Source: Rhodospirillales bacterium (GTDB lineage: Bacteria > Pseudomonadota > Alphaproteobacteria > Rhodospirillales > Defluviicoccaceae). From it: DNA of 64,000 nt. The translations under genes were made by a program, and so were the position numbers. The notes under the pieces were generated by a model, which worked only from the letters and a program-made list of their open reading frames with translations, was not told the DNA's origin and did not search any database. This document shows, one piece after another, positions 8,807-18,610 of this stretch; positions within the stretch are counted from its first letter, which is position 1, and the number at the start of each line of letters is the position of its first letter. Location of the stretch: NCBI GenBank assembly GCA_016712375.1, contig JADJRE010000004.1, positions 1 through 64,000 on the forward strand, read 5' to 3'.

Positions 8807-8842
8807 GAACGTCGGTGTCGAGACGAACGTCGGTGTCGAGAC
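8807..8842. repeat. Perfect 18-bp tandem duplication
   Basis: GAACGTCGGTGTCGAGAC occurs at 8807-8824 and again, without gap or mismatch, at 8825-8842, in the convergent intergenic region between leuB and the RTX gene. No open frame runs through it. Confidence 0.9.
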
Positions 8843-8913
8843 TGCCGCCAATCGCCGTGGAGTTCGCGCTTGACCGGGTGGGCGCGACGGGCGATGGCCG
8901 GCGCTAGAAATAG

Positions 8914-8940
8914 AGGCGCCCCGGGAGAAACGGGGCGCTT
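8914..8940 (-). terminator. Hairpin terminator downstream of the RTX gene
   Basis: GCGCCCC (8916-8922) pairs with GGGGCGC (8932-8938) around a 9-base loop. On the minus strand it follows the RTX stop codon by about 20 bases and is trailed by a modest T-rich tract (CTCTATTTCT). It could also stop leftover leuB transcription on the plus strand. Confidence 0.5.
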
Positions 8941-8960
8941 CGCGTGGCCGATGCTGCCGA

Positions 8961-10991
8961 TTAAAGGATGAAGTCGGCGGCCTGCCAGTTGCTCGCCAGG
9001 ATGTCGCCATCGTGTACGATGATCTGCAGGTCGGCGCCGCCACCGTCGACGTCGGCGAGGATCAGAGTGTCGGCGCCGGCATTGACCAGCGACAGGTGGC
9101 CGGCGCCGGTGCCGCCGAAGATGAAGGCCTGGTTGCCCGCCACCGTCGTATTGGCGTCGATGGCGCTGAGATCGATCCGGTCGCCACCGGCGATGCCGAT
9201 CCCCTCCATGTCGAAGATCTGATCCGAGCGGGTCGTCGTCGACTGCGAGATCGCGGTGAACCGGAAGACGTCGTCGGCGAAGTCCACGCCGCCCAGCAGG
9301 GTGTCGGCGCCGTCTCCGCCCAGCATCGTGTCGACCCCGTAGCCGCCGTAGAGAGAGTCGTCATCGGCACCGCCGTTAAGGAAATCGTTGCCGGCATGAC
9401 CGAGCAGCGTGTCGTTGCCGGTTCCGCCATAGACAAGGTCGTTGCCGGTAAAGGTGTAGATGTAGTCGTTGCCGGCGTCGCCGGTGACGGTTTCGTTGCC
9501 CAGGGAGGAAACGCTCAGATAGTCGTCGCCGTTGCCGAGGTGGATCAGGTCGTTGCCGTCTCCACCGTCCACGGTGTCGTTGCCGTCCGCACCGTAGATT
9601 GTGTCGGCGTCCGCACCACCGTCGATGGCATCGTTGCCTTCGCCGCCGTTGATCGAGTCGTTGCCGGCACCGCCGTTGATCGAGTCGGCACCGTAATTGC
9701 CAAGCAAAGTATCGTTACCGTTGCCGCCGTCGTAGTATTCGGCGCTTGTGTAGCCGTAGATGTAGTCGTTGCCGTCTTCCCCGTAGAACGTATCGTTGCC
9801 GCCCGAAAAGACGTCCAGATAGTCGTCGCCGGCGCCGAGATAGATCAGATCGTTGCCGTTGCCGCCATCGACCGTATCGTTACCCGCACCGCCATAGATC
9901 GTGTCGCCGTAGTCGCCGCCATAGAGGCGGTCATTGTCGTATCCACCGTCGATCAGATTGTTGCCGCTACCGCCGTAGATGGTGTCGTTGCCGTAGAGGC
10001 CGAGCAGGGTGTCATTGCCGGCACCCGCGTCGAGGTAGTTGTCTGCATACGAGCCGATGATGTCGTCGTTGCCGGCAGCCGTGTAGACGTTCTCGAAGTT
10101 GACGACCGTCTCGCTCCAGCCGCCGGAACCGGATGCCGTGCTGGAGAACAGATTGACGGTGACGTCGCCCGAGAAGAAGCGGTAGTCGACGGTGTCGATG
10201 CCGTAGCCACCGTCCATGCTGTCGATGCCGTAGCCGCCGTCGATCAGGTCGTTCCCGTCACCGCCGAGAAGCGTGTCGTCGCCGTCGTCGCCGAGGATAT
10301 ACTCGTGGCCGGTTCCGCCGGCGATGTAGTCGTTGCCGGCGCCCCCGAAGTCGGTGTCGTTGCCGGCGCCCCCGAAGTCGGTGTCGTTGCCGCCGCCGAT
10401 GCCGTAGATGGTGTCGTTGCCGATGCCGAGGGTGATCAAATCGTCGCCGGCTCCACCAATCACGGTATTGTTGCCGTCATAGGTCCGGATCGTATCCGCG
10501 CCGTCCCCACCGTTTACATAAGTGTTGCCGCGGTCGTCAGTGATGTAGTCATTACCGGCACCGCCGTAGATCGTGTCGCTTCCCGAACTCCCATGCAGGG
10601 TGTCATTGCCGGCGTCGCCGGAAATATAATTATTTCCGCTGGCGCCATAAATAAAATCGTTCCCGTTCCCACCGTAGATCGTATCATTACCATTGGTGTT
10701 GAAGGGGTCGTAGCGGTCGTTGCCGTCTCCGAGGTAGACGAGATCGCTGCCGTCGCCGCCTTCCACCGTATCATTGCCGCCATTGGCGTAGATAGTGTCG
10801 TTTCCACCTTTCGCGTTGATGCCATCGGATGAATTCGAACCGTATACGTACTCGGCTTTATTGGTGCCAATGATTGACAGACCGGCCGATATCGAGGCAG
10901 ATGTAACGAGATACGTCGAGACGTCGGCGTGGTGGTATTTGTAGAGCCAGAACGTGGTATTCTCGTCTATTTCATCTACTGCGCTGCTCAT
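8961..10991 (-). CDS. RTX calcium-binding repeat protein, probable type I secretion substrate
   Basis: 676 residues from the ATG at 10991 (MSSAVDEIDENTTFW), chosen because AAAGGA lies just upstream. After about 60 unique residues, most of the chain is glycine/aspartate nonapeptide repeats (GGNGNDxIY, GGAGNDTL and similar), which fold as a calcium-binding parallel beta-roll. Near residue 295 a non-repeat insert (SGDVTVNLFSSTASGSGGWSETVVNFENV) interrupts them. The C-terminus (DDVFRFTAI, DRIDLSAID, then ending ADFIL) resembles the secretion signal region of serralysin-type and bacteriocin-type RTX proteins. There is no N-terminal signal peptide. No catalytic domain is visible, so adhesion, surface layer or lectin-like roles are possible. 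No ABC exporter or membrane fusion protein is nearby; the only outer membrane candidate is TolC 11 kb away. Confidence 0.9.
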   Translation of the reverse strand: MSSAVDEIDENTTFWLYKYHHADVSTYLVTSASISAGLSIIGTNKAEYVYGSNSSDGINAKGGNDTIYANGGNDTVEGGDGSDLVYLGDGNDRYDPFNTNGNDTIYGGNGNDFIYGASGNNYISGDAGNDTLHGSSGSDTIYGGAGNDYITDDRGNTYVNGGDGADTIRTYDGNNTVIGGAGDDLITLGIGNDTIYGIGGGNDTDFGGAGNDTDFGGAGNDYIAGGTGHEYILGDDGDDTLLGGDGNDLIDGGYGIDSMDGGYGIDTVDYRFFSGDVTVNLFSSTASGSGGWSETVVNFENVYTAAGNDDIIGSYADNYLDAGAGNDTLLGLYGNDTIYGGSGNNLIDGGYDNDRLYGGDYGDTIYGGAGNDTVDGGNGNDLIYLGAGDDYLDVFSGGNDTFYGEDGNDYIYGYTSAEYYDGGNGNDTLLGNYGADSINGGAGNDSINGGEGNDAIDGGADADTIYGADGNDTVDGGDGNDLIHLGNGDDYLSVSSLGNETVTGDAGNDYIYTFTGNDLVYGGTGNDTLLGHAGNDFLNGGADDDSLYGGYGVDTMLGGDGADTLLGGVDFADDVFRFTAISQSTTTRSDQIFDMEGIGIAGGDRIDLSAIDANTTVAGNQAFIFGGTGAGHLSLVNAGADTLILADVDGGGADLQIIVHDGDILASNWQAADFIL
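10332..10385 (-). repeat. Perfect 27-bp tandem duplication inside the RTX gene
   Basis: Two identical 27-base units, 10332-10358 and 10359-10385, each encode one nonapeptide (GGAGNDTDF). Perfect identity at DNA level, unlike neighbouring repeats, suggests recent slippage or unequal exchange that added one calcium-binding turn. Confidence 0.85.
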
Positions 10992-11033
10992 CTGAGTATC
11001 CTTTATTTTGGCATGACTCCACCGGCGCACCGG

Positions 11034-11663
11034 TTATCGGCAGCGCGAACGGATCCCGTGTTCGCGGGATCCGCCCGGCAGAGGTGTGATGTCAGTCGAC
11101 GACGAGGTGGGCTGCAGCGCCACCGGGCGCGCCAGGTTGTAGAAATTTGGCGAGGTGGCCATCACCGCCGCGTGGATTTCCTCGAACTGCTGCCGGGTGC
11201 CGTCACCGCGGATGCGGACCGTGTAGCGCAGCGCCTCGTACCCCGGTGCGACTTCGGCGTTCAGCCCGAGAAAGCCGCGCAGGTCGATGTCGCCCTCGGT
11301 CTCGATCGCCAGATGCTCAGGCGTAATACCGCGGACGGCGCACTGCGCGACGTAGCCGACGGTCATGCAGGCGTTGAGGGCGGCGATGAGGTATTCCTGC
11401 GGGTTGGCGAACCGGTTCGAGCCGCCCAGTTCCATCGGTTCGTCGACGTCGATGCAGAATTGCCGGGCGACCTGTTCGCCGCCGAAACCGAAGCCTTGCA
11501 CCTCGGCCCGGCTGCGGGTCTGGCCTTTCCAGGTCGTCTCCACCCGCCAGTGCGTCATCGCCTTCGCCGGATCGGCCTCGATCGAGGCAACCAGCGCCTT
11601 GAGATCATCGACGTTGATCCCGTTGACCACCGTCGGCTCCTTCTCTTTCGTCATCGTGTCCAT
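11034..11663 (-). CDS. OsmC-family protein
   Basis: OsmC/Ohr superfamily member, 209 residues; these proteins reduce organic peroxides through a Cys pair or serve uncharacterised roles. Start ATG 11663, with an ACGGAG site eight bases upstream. Visible: FCIDVDEPMELGGSNRFANPQEYLIAALNACMTVGYVAQCAVRGI, which carries the first conserved Cys helix. Where the second catalytic Cys normally lies the sequence reads MATSPNFYNLARPV, with no Cys. Peroxidase activity by the usual mechanism is therefore doubtful, as in the YhfA-like branches. It stands 42 bases upstream of the RTX start on the same strand but probably has its own function. Confidence 0.85.
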   Translation of the reverse strand: MDTMTKEKEPTVVNGINVDDLKALVASIEADPAKAMTHWRVETTWKGQTRSRAEVQGFGFGGEQVARQFCIDVDEPMELGGSNRFANPQEYLIAALNACMTVGYVAQCAVRGITPEHLAIETEGDIDLRGFLGLNAEVAPGYEALRYTVRIRGDGTRQQFEEIHAAVMATSPNFYNLARPVALQPTSSSTDITPLPGGSREHGIRSRCR

Positions 11664-11882
11664 GGTCTTACTCCGTCCTCCTGTTGCACCTGGGACTAGT
11701 GCAGCATCGCCCTTGAATTCGCGGCGCCCAGGCCTTGAGCGATCGAAGGCTGGCTTTTAGAACCGCCTTCCGCGTTACGTTTGCCGCGTGTGATTGATTT
11801 TTATCCACGTCCGCCGGGAAGGTCCTTATCTTGGCCTGATAATTTTCTTATCCTTGCGGACGACGGGCGTTAGGGGAGGAGC

Positions 11883-13682
11883 ATGGTTTGCCAGTTTGGG
11901 GACTTCGAGCTGGACGAGAGTGGACGATCGCTGCGTCTGCGGGGCCGGGCGCTCGGTCTTCAACCAAAGATCTTCGATCTTCTCGTGTATCTGCTGCGCC
12001 ATGCCGGCCGGGTCGTTACCAAACACGAGCTCATGGAGCACTTGTGGCCCGAAGTGCACGTCACCGAATCGTCATTGCAACGAGCCGTCAGCCTCTTGCG
12101 CAGAACGCTGCGCGAAGGCGGCCTCACAGATGCGCTGAAGAGCTTCGCGGGCCACGGATATCGCTTGGCCGTCGATCACCCGAACCTCGACGCGCTGCTC
12201 CCAGGTGGAGCCGAGCCGCCCGGCGCAGGAGCAGCAGCGCGCGCGGCGGCGACCGAACGAGACTGGTCGAAGGTCATTGGATGTCTGGCGGCTTGCTCGG
12301 ACTCGGACCTTGCCGCCGAGGATTTTGAGCTCTGGGCGATCACGCTCGAATGCCTGGGGCGGCCAGGCGACGCGTCGCCGATGCTGCGGAATGCGCTTGA
12401 GCGCTATGAGGCGCAAGGCGATCGTGCGCCCGCGGCGCGCTGCGCGATAACGTTGGCCAAAATTCATTTGGAAAGGGCTGAGGCGGCCGTTGCCCGGGGT
12501 TGGCTGGCGCGCGCGGCATCGCTCCTGAAACATCAAGAACCCAGCGATGCAGCCATCTATCTGCTCTGGATGCAGGCGCGCTTCGAGGCGTTCGATGGGC
12601 GCCCCGAAGCAGCCCTGGACGTCGCCGAACGAGCGTCGGCAATCGCGGAAAAACACGGCAGCGTTCCCTTGCGCGCACTGACGCTCGGGTATCTCGGTTT
12701 TTTCAACATCTCTCTCGGCCACACGCGTATCGGTCTTGAACAGCAGGATCACGCGGCGGCTCAGGCAATGTCGAGTGCGGTTGATCCGGTCACGGGTAGT
12801 CTGATCTACTGCAACATTCTTTGGTCGTGCCGGTGCTTTGCCGACTGGTCGCGCGCCAATCAATGGGCCGATGGATTCGAAACGTGGTGCAAAGCCAATT
12901 TTGCTGGAACGACAGGATCCTGCGAACTGCATCGGGCCGAAATCCTCGGGTCGAGGGGACGCTCGCCGACGCGCTGATCGCGGTCAATAACGCCAGTGGC
13001 GAAATTGCCCAACTCGGAGCCATGGGCGCTTGGCGACGCGTATCGCGTCCGCGGCGACATCCACGCCGCAAGTGGCGATTTGGACGCGGCACTCAGCGAT
13101 TACAGGAGCGCCTACGCGGCCGGGTGGGATGCTGAGCCCGGAAATGCCGTCCTGCTTTTCCAGGCGGGCGACGTGGACGGTGCGATTTCGGCCCTCGATC
13201 GCGTGCTGGCCAGCGTTGGGTGGTTTGGTTTGCAGCGGCGCGGGCTCATCCTGGCGCACAAAGCGAGGATCTGCGCCTGGGCCGGTCGATCCGCGGACGC
13301 GCGAGCGTCCCTCGACATGCTGGCGGCGCAGTTTGACGGCTGGCCCAGCCCGGCAATTCGAGCACTTGCGACGGAGGCTGAAGCCAGCCTCGCCGCAACC
13401 ACCAATGACGATCCGCAAAGTGCGATGCAGTTTCTACAGCTTGCACGCCAACTCTGGACGAGCATCGGCGCGGAGCTTGATGCGGCGCGCGTCCGACTGA
13501 ACCTAGCGCGCTTGTTGACGGCGAAGGGCGATCTTGCCGGAGCACTAGTGGAAATTGACTGCGCGCACAGCTGCGCGCGTCGCATCGGGGCGCGTCTGCT
13601 TGAACGCGAATGCGCTGAAATTCGGGCTGAGCTAGTCCCCAAACCCATCAACAAAGCTCCAGAGCGGCCGACCGCTCACTAA
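11883..13682 (+). CDS. Winged-helix transcriptional regulator with TPR-like sensor region (two frame breaks)
   Basis: About 599 residues when joined. Residues 1-100 form an OmpR/CadC-type winged helix: FGDFELDESGRSLRLRGRALGLQPKIFDLLVYLLRHAGRVVTKHELMEHLWP, then SSLQRAVSLLRR and a GHGYRL wing. The rest is helical repeats of the TPR type (ALERYEAQGDRAPAARCAITLAKIHLERAEA, then LGYLGFFNISLGHTRIGLEQQ), a layout seen in cytosolic regulators. ATG 11883 has GGGGAGG before it. The frame changes twice. LHRAEILG ends in frame 3, VEGTLADALIAVNNASGEIAQLGA is read in frame 2 (about 12953 to 13018), and PWALGDAYRVRGDIHAASGDLD resumes frame 3. The two changes compensate. Ligand and targets unknown. Confidence 0.75.
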
Positions 13683-13689
13683 GGAGATT

Positions 13690-13860
13690 ATGATCCCGAA
13701 GGCGCAAGCGGAGCTTGGCGGCGAAAATGCAGAGCAACTCGCGCGCCCTGCCTTGTCCGTGGCTGAGGGGGCAAATGCCTTTGTCCAGATCGCGCGTTGT
13801 CGAGAGCTGCTTGCGGGTTTGCCAGAGTCGTGCGCTCGTTTGCAGACTCATATCCAGTAA
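13690..13860 (+). CDS. Small protein of 56 residues coupled to the upstream regulator
   Basis: ATG 13690 is preceded by AAGGAGATT, a strong ribosome site that begins within the stop codon of the regulator gene, so the two are likely translated from one message. It encodes MIPKAQAELGGENAEQLARP, then ALSVAEGANAFVQIARCREL, and ends QTHIQ. It is mostly helical and soluble with two Cys. No family recognised. Placement suggests a partner or modulator of the regulator, but this is inference. Confidence 0.5.
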   Translation: MIPKAQAELGGENAEQLARPALSVAEGANAFVQIARCRELLAGLPESCARLQTHIQ

Positions 13861-14208
13861 CACTGACTGTTGCCGCGAGGCGATCGTATCGGACCGCAAT
13901 GTGGCAGAGGGCGTTGTCACGGGAGCCTCGGCTTGCATCGCTGGCGCGAGCAGTTGCCGGAGAACCGACGCTTTCAGGCTCAGCTTTGGAGTTGCCTGTT
14001 GATCACTGACGGACTTTGAACGAAGAAAGCGAGCGACGGATGCAGCTTCACGTTTTATGACCTAGAAGGTCGAGCGTTGGCCCCTCCAAGAGATGCGAGG
14101 GAACCATAGCGGACGAAACCACAGTCGAGCCGACCTCACGAATGGATCTTGCGTCCATCAGTAGCTGCACATCCTGCCGCGTGTCGGGATAATTGAGTTG
14201 CTTGGCAG
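13861..14208. other. Intergenic region before def, no gene seen
   Basis: About 350 bases. Short frames occur but none has a good ribosome site or recognisable product. A small GACCTAGAAGGTC inverted repeat is present near 14060. No tRNA, terminator with a clear T-run or strong promoter was found. Confidence 0.4.
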
Positions 14209-14772
14209 ATGGCCACCTCTCCGGGGAGCTTCTCGATGCCCATCCTGCGGCAGATCAGCCAGCTTGGTCAGCCGGTGCTTCGGCAGACGGCCGGGGAAGT
14301 TCGGGACGTGTCCGACCCGGCGATCCAGGCGCTTATCGACGACATGATCGAGACCTGCCGCGAGGCCGATGGCGTTGGCATTGCCGCACCGCAGGTCTAC
14401 CAGCCGCTTCGCCTGTTCATCGTCGCGTCGCGACCAAACCCCCGCTATCCAGGCGCGCCGGGCATGGAGCCGCTGGCGATGATCAACCCGGTCATCCTGT
14501 CGGCGTCGGAGGAGAAGGAGAAGGACTGGGAGGGATGTCTGAGCATTCCCGGCATTCGCGGCCTCGTTCCCCGCCACACGTCGCTGACGGTATCTTTCAC
14601 CAATCGCGAGGGCGAGGCCGAGCAGAGGACCTTCAGCGGCTTCGTCGCCCGGATTATTCAGCACGAACATGACCACATCGATGGCAGCGTGTTCCTGGAT
14701 CGCGCCGAACCACGCGACCTGATCACCGAAAGGGAATACCAGCGCATCCTCCGCGCCTCGCACATGCCGTGA
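14209..14772 (+). CDS. def: Peptide deformylase
   Basis: Metalloenzyme removing the N-formyl group from nascent proteins. 187 residues. All three motifs are present: GVGIAAPQV (near residue 55), EGCLSIPGIRG (near 108, metal Cys) and QHEHDHIDG (near 150, two metal His and the catalytic Glu). The start may instead be the Met at 14236 (MPILRQISQLGQPVLRQ), a more usual Def N-terminus, which would give 178 residues. It carries a family-typical tail and no fmt neighbour. Confidence 0.96.
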   Translation: MATSPGSFSMPILRQISQLGQPVLRQTAGEVRDVSDPAIQALIDDMIETCREADGVGIAAPQVYQPLRLFIVASRPNPRYPGAPGMEPLAMINPVILSASEEKEKDWEGCLSIPGIRGLVPRHTSLTVSFTNREGEAEQRTFSGFVARIIQHEHDHIDGSVFLDRAEPRDLITEREYQRILRASHMP

Positions 14773-14842
14773 GCGGGCGATGGGCCTTGAGCGAAAGCCC
14801 ACTTGCGCGGAGATCAGCGTTCGCCGCGGCGCGGGCGCTGTC

Positions 14843-17800
14843 CTAGTCGGAGGGAGGTTCCGGTTGCAGGATCACCGCCGACAGCGCCGGCAGGCTGACG
14901 CTGATGGAAAACGCGTGGCCGTGCCACGGCACCTCTTCCGCCGCGATGCCGTCGCGGTTGCGCGCAGCGCCGCTACCGCCGTACTTCGCGTCGTTACTGT
15001 CGAACAGCAGGGTGAAGGTCACCGGATAGGGGACGCCGATCCGATGCTCCGGCCGCGAGACGGCGGAGAAGTTGGCGGCGAACAGCAGCGCGCGCCGCGG
15101 ATCCTTCGCCTTGCGCAGGAAGGCGAGGATGCTCTCCTCGGCGTTCTCCACCTCCAGCCACTCGAAGCCCTGGGCGCGGAAGTCGACCTGGTGCAGTGCC
15201 GGCTGCGTCCGGTAGAGGCGGTTCAGGTCCTGGATGTACCATCCGAGCGCGCGGTTTGGTTTCTTCTCCAGCGCCCGCCACTCCAGGCCGGTTTCGTGGC
15301 TCCACTCGCTCTCCTGCCCCAACTCGCCGCCCATGAACAGCAGCTTCTTGCCGGGGTGCGCGTACATGAGGGTGAACAGCAGCCGCAGGTTGGCAAAGCG
15401 CTCCCAGTCCTCGCCCGGCATCTTGCCGAGCAGCGAGCGCTTCAGGTGCACCACCTCGTCGTGCGACAGCGACAGCACGAAGTTCTCGTTGAAGGCATAG
15501 ACGATGCTGAAGGTGAGCTTGCCGTGATGCCACTTGCGCTCCGCCGGCGGCACGCTGAAGTAGGCGAGCGCATCGTGCATCCAGCCCATGTTCCACTTGA
15601 AGCCGAAGCCGAGCCCGCCCTGGTCGGTCGGCCGCGAGACGTTCGGCCAGGAAGTCGACTCTTCGGCGATCATCAGGATGCCGGGAAAGCGCGCGTGCAA
15701 GATCGAGTTGGTGTGCTTCAGGAACTCGATCGCCTCCAGGTTCTCCTTGCCGCCGTAGGCGTTGGGGATCCAGCCACTGTGGGCGGGGCGCGAGTAGTCG
15801 AGGTAGAGTATCGACGCGACGGCGTCCACCCGAAGCCCGTCGAAGTGGTAGACCTCCAGCCAGAACAGGGCGTTGGCAATGAGGAAGTTCTCCACCTCGT
15901 GCCGCCCGTAGTTGAAGATCAGCGTCCCCCAGTCGGGATGCTCGCCACGACGCGGGTCGGCGTGTTCGAACAGGTGCGTGCCGTCGAACCATGCGAGTGC
16001 GTGCGCGTCCTTGGGGAAGTGCCCCGGCACCCAGTCGAGGATGACGCCGATGCCGTTCTCGTGGCAGAGGTCGATGAATTCCATCAACTCCTCGGGCGGC
16101 CCGAAGCGCGACGTCGGTGCATAGAAGTGCGAGACCTGGTAGCCCCAGGAGGGCTCGTACGGATGCTCGGCAATCGGCAGCAGCTCGATGTGGGTGAAGC
16201 CGAGCGTCTTGACGTAGGGCACCAGCTTCGCCGCCACTTCGCTGTACGACAGGCGTCGGCCGCCCGGGCCCTGCATCCACGAGCCGAGGTGGACTTCGTA
16301 GATGGCAATCGGCTGCTCCCAGGGTTTGCCGTTGCGCCGCGCCTCCAGCCAACCGGCATCGCGCCAATCGTGAACGCCATCGAGGTTATGAACGACGCTG
16401 CCGGTAGCAGGAGGCACCTCGGCGCGGGAGGCGAACGGATCGGTCTTGAGGAAAACATGGCCGTTACGGGCGCGAATCTCGAACTTGTAGACGTCACCCT
16501 CCGCCGCGCCGGGCACGAAGATCTCCCAGACGCCCGACGCACTGTGCCGCTTCATCTGGTGGACCAGCCCGTTCCACCCGTTGAACGCACCGACGACACC
16601 GACCCCCTCGGCATTTGGCGCCCAAACCGCGAAAGTAACGCCCTCGATCCCGCGCACCGTGCGCGGGTGCGCCCCCAGTTTCCTGTAAAGCCGATAGTGA
16701 TTGCCTTCGGCGAACAGGTGGCGATCTTGCGCGCCGAAGGTGAAGTCGGTGAGCGTGTAGGGATCGACGATCTCTTTCGATCCGCCGTCGGCGGTAAACA
16801 CCCTCAACCGCCAGTCGGCCGGCGCCACCGGCAGGCGCGCCTCGAACAGCCCGGCAGGATCGATGGCCGTCATCTCGACGGCGAGATAGGGGGCCTCGCC
16901 GGGCAGCCGATGCACACCGACGGCATCCGGCTGCATCGTGCGCACGACCACCGGGTCGGGCCCTTCCACCGGCGCCGTGCCCACAGCCGGCGGCGAAGGC
17001 GCCACATGGAGGCCGAGTATGGCAAACGGATCGTCGTGCCGGCCATCGGCGATGCGCCGGATGTTCGCGCTGCTCAGCCTCGTCGTCCAGGCCGTATCGC
17101 GAAAGATCAGCCGGGCCGTGGCCAGGAACTCGGCCGGCAGATCCGCCAGACGGCGCAGGCGGTCGATGTCGCAGACGAGTGCGTCGGCGTGCCAGCACCA
17201 AAGCCGGAAGGCTGCTACTGATAGCAGGACGCTGCGCACCTCCCCTTTCGCAAGATCGAACCGCAGCGGTTCGCCATCGACGCTGTCGGGCCGCTCATAC
17301 AGACGGGTGCCGTCGAACCAGGCGAGGTCGGCGGCAGCGTCGGGGAAAGAGATCGTCCGGCGCCGGCAGCACGACGCCGAAGCCCTGCACATGGCAAGCA
17401 TCGATCCAGGCCAGCAGCGCCTCGGGCGATGAGAAGCCCGCCGGCGCCTCGAACAGCCCCGGTGGCCTGAGGCGGCGGCATCTGCCGCCAGTTCGATGAA
17501 ACCGCAGCCAGCGGCATCAGCGGATGCGGCCGCCGCCTCTGGCGTCGTATCCGGCGCCGATCGGTAGGTTCTGAGACCTCGGTCTTGCGTCCGGGCCGCG
17601 CGCCCAGTTTCCATCCAGGCGTTGTCGCGCCAGCTCCTGGCCGCGACGTCTGCCACGATCGAAGCCCGATGCGGCGGCGGCTCGGTCGCTACCGCGAACG
17701 GATCAGCCTTCAGAAAGACATCATCCTCGCTGGTCTTGATTTCGAATTTGTAGAAGTCGCCGGTGCGGGCGCCGGGAACGAACAATTGCCAGACCCCCCG

Positions 17801-18447
17801 CGAGCCAGTGCGCTGCATCGTGTGCCGGCGACCGTCCCAGGCGTTGAACGGGCCAACCACGCTGACCCGCGCGGCATTGGGAGCCCAGACGCCGAAGTCG
17901 ACGCCGCTCGCTGCGTCACGCATCGCGGGCCGCGCGCCCAGCTTTTCGAACAGCCGGGCATGTCGCCCAGCGGCGAACAGAGCGTCGTCGTCATCGGTGA
18001 ACCCTGATGGGGCGAACCGGTAGGGATCGGCTACGCTGACCAGCGGTGCGTCGTCCCACTCCACGAGATAATCGTATGCAGGCATCGTTTCCGGGCGCAG
18101 CTCGGCAAGCCTGATCTCGAATAATCCGGCCGGGTCGACGCAAAGCATCTCCTGCTCCGCCGGGTTTCCGGGGATGCGCAACAAGGCGCGGGTCGCGTCG
18201 GGAAGGAAAGCGCGGAGGATGATCCCCCGCCGTCTTCGGCCGCCTGCGGACCCAGCACCCGGCAAGGCGCATCGTGTGCCGACCGGACGATGCGCGCGAT
18301 CTCCTCGGCCGGCAGTGTGGGCTCGGCGGCGATTGATGGCGAAACGGAAGTCGTGTCTGCCGATACAGCGGCCACCGCTGCCGCATCCTGCACGAGCTGC
18401 TGGGCAACGGGCCGCAGATCGTCATCCGGAAACGAATCGCTGACCAT
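14843..18447 (-). CDS. glgB: 1,4-alpha-glucan branching enzyme with duplicated, degenerate N-terminal half (frame breaks)
   Basis: Introduces alpha-1,6 branches in glycogen (GH13). The C-terminal 720 or so residues form a complete GlgB: HDDPFAILGLH, CBM48 (VTFAVWAPNAEGVGVVGAFNGWNG), IAIYEVHLGSW, HIELLPIAEHP, DWVPGHFPKD, FDGLRVDAV (nucleophile Asp), MIAEEST (acid Glu) and LSHDEVVH. Upstream lies a second N1 plus CBM48 unit (VDFGVWAPNAARVSVVGPFNAWDG) and a shortened catalytic relic: AWFDGTRLYERPDSV aligns with AWFDGTHLFEHADPR, and ADALVCDID stands where FDGLRVDAV should be. The first 75 codons (from ATG 18447, MVSDSFPDDDL) are in another frame, joining near 18225. Compensating changes lie near 17455 and 17345. 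Total is about 1,200 residues against the usual 730. Confidence 0.88.
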
Positions 18448-18610
18448 CGGCAGGCTCGACCAGGTGAGGCGCTGGCGAGATGTGCCGCACAGCCGCCGCG
18501 TTGCTTATCGGAGGCGATGGCTTGTCCACCGCCGTGTTTACGCAGACGCAGCAAACTATTCGCAGATGCGGGATCGGTCAAGGATCGCTGGCGAGGCCCT
18601 CTACTTCTGG

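Noticed and set aside
9012..10832. Plus-strand open frame of 606 codons rich in Val and Ala
   Set aside because: It is the exact antisense of the RTX repeats; the regular pattern comes from complementing Gly/Asp codons. No ribosome site or family.
8961..10991. Repetitive DNA that could be taken for a CRISPR array
   Set aside because: Repeats are imperfect, 27-bp periodic and in frame, coding RTX nonapeptides. There are no constant repeats with unique spacers, and no cas genes.
14780..17221. Plus-strand open frame of 813 codons
   Set aside because: Antisense to the conserved glgB catalytic region; long only because of high GC and codon bias.
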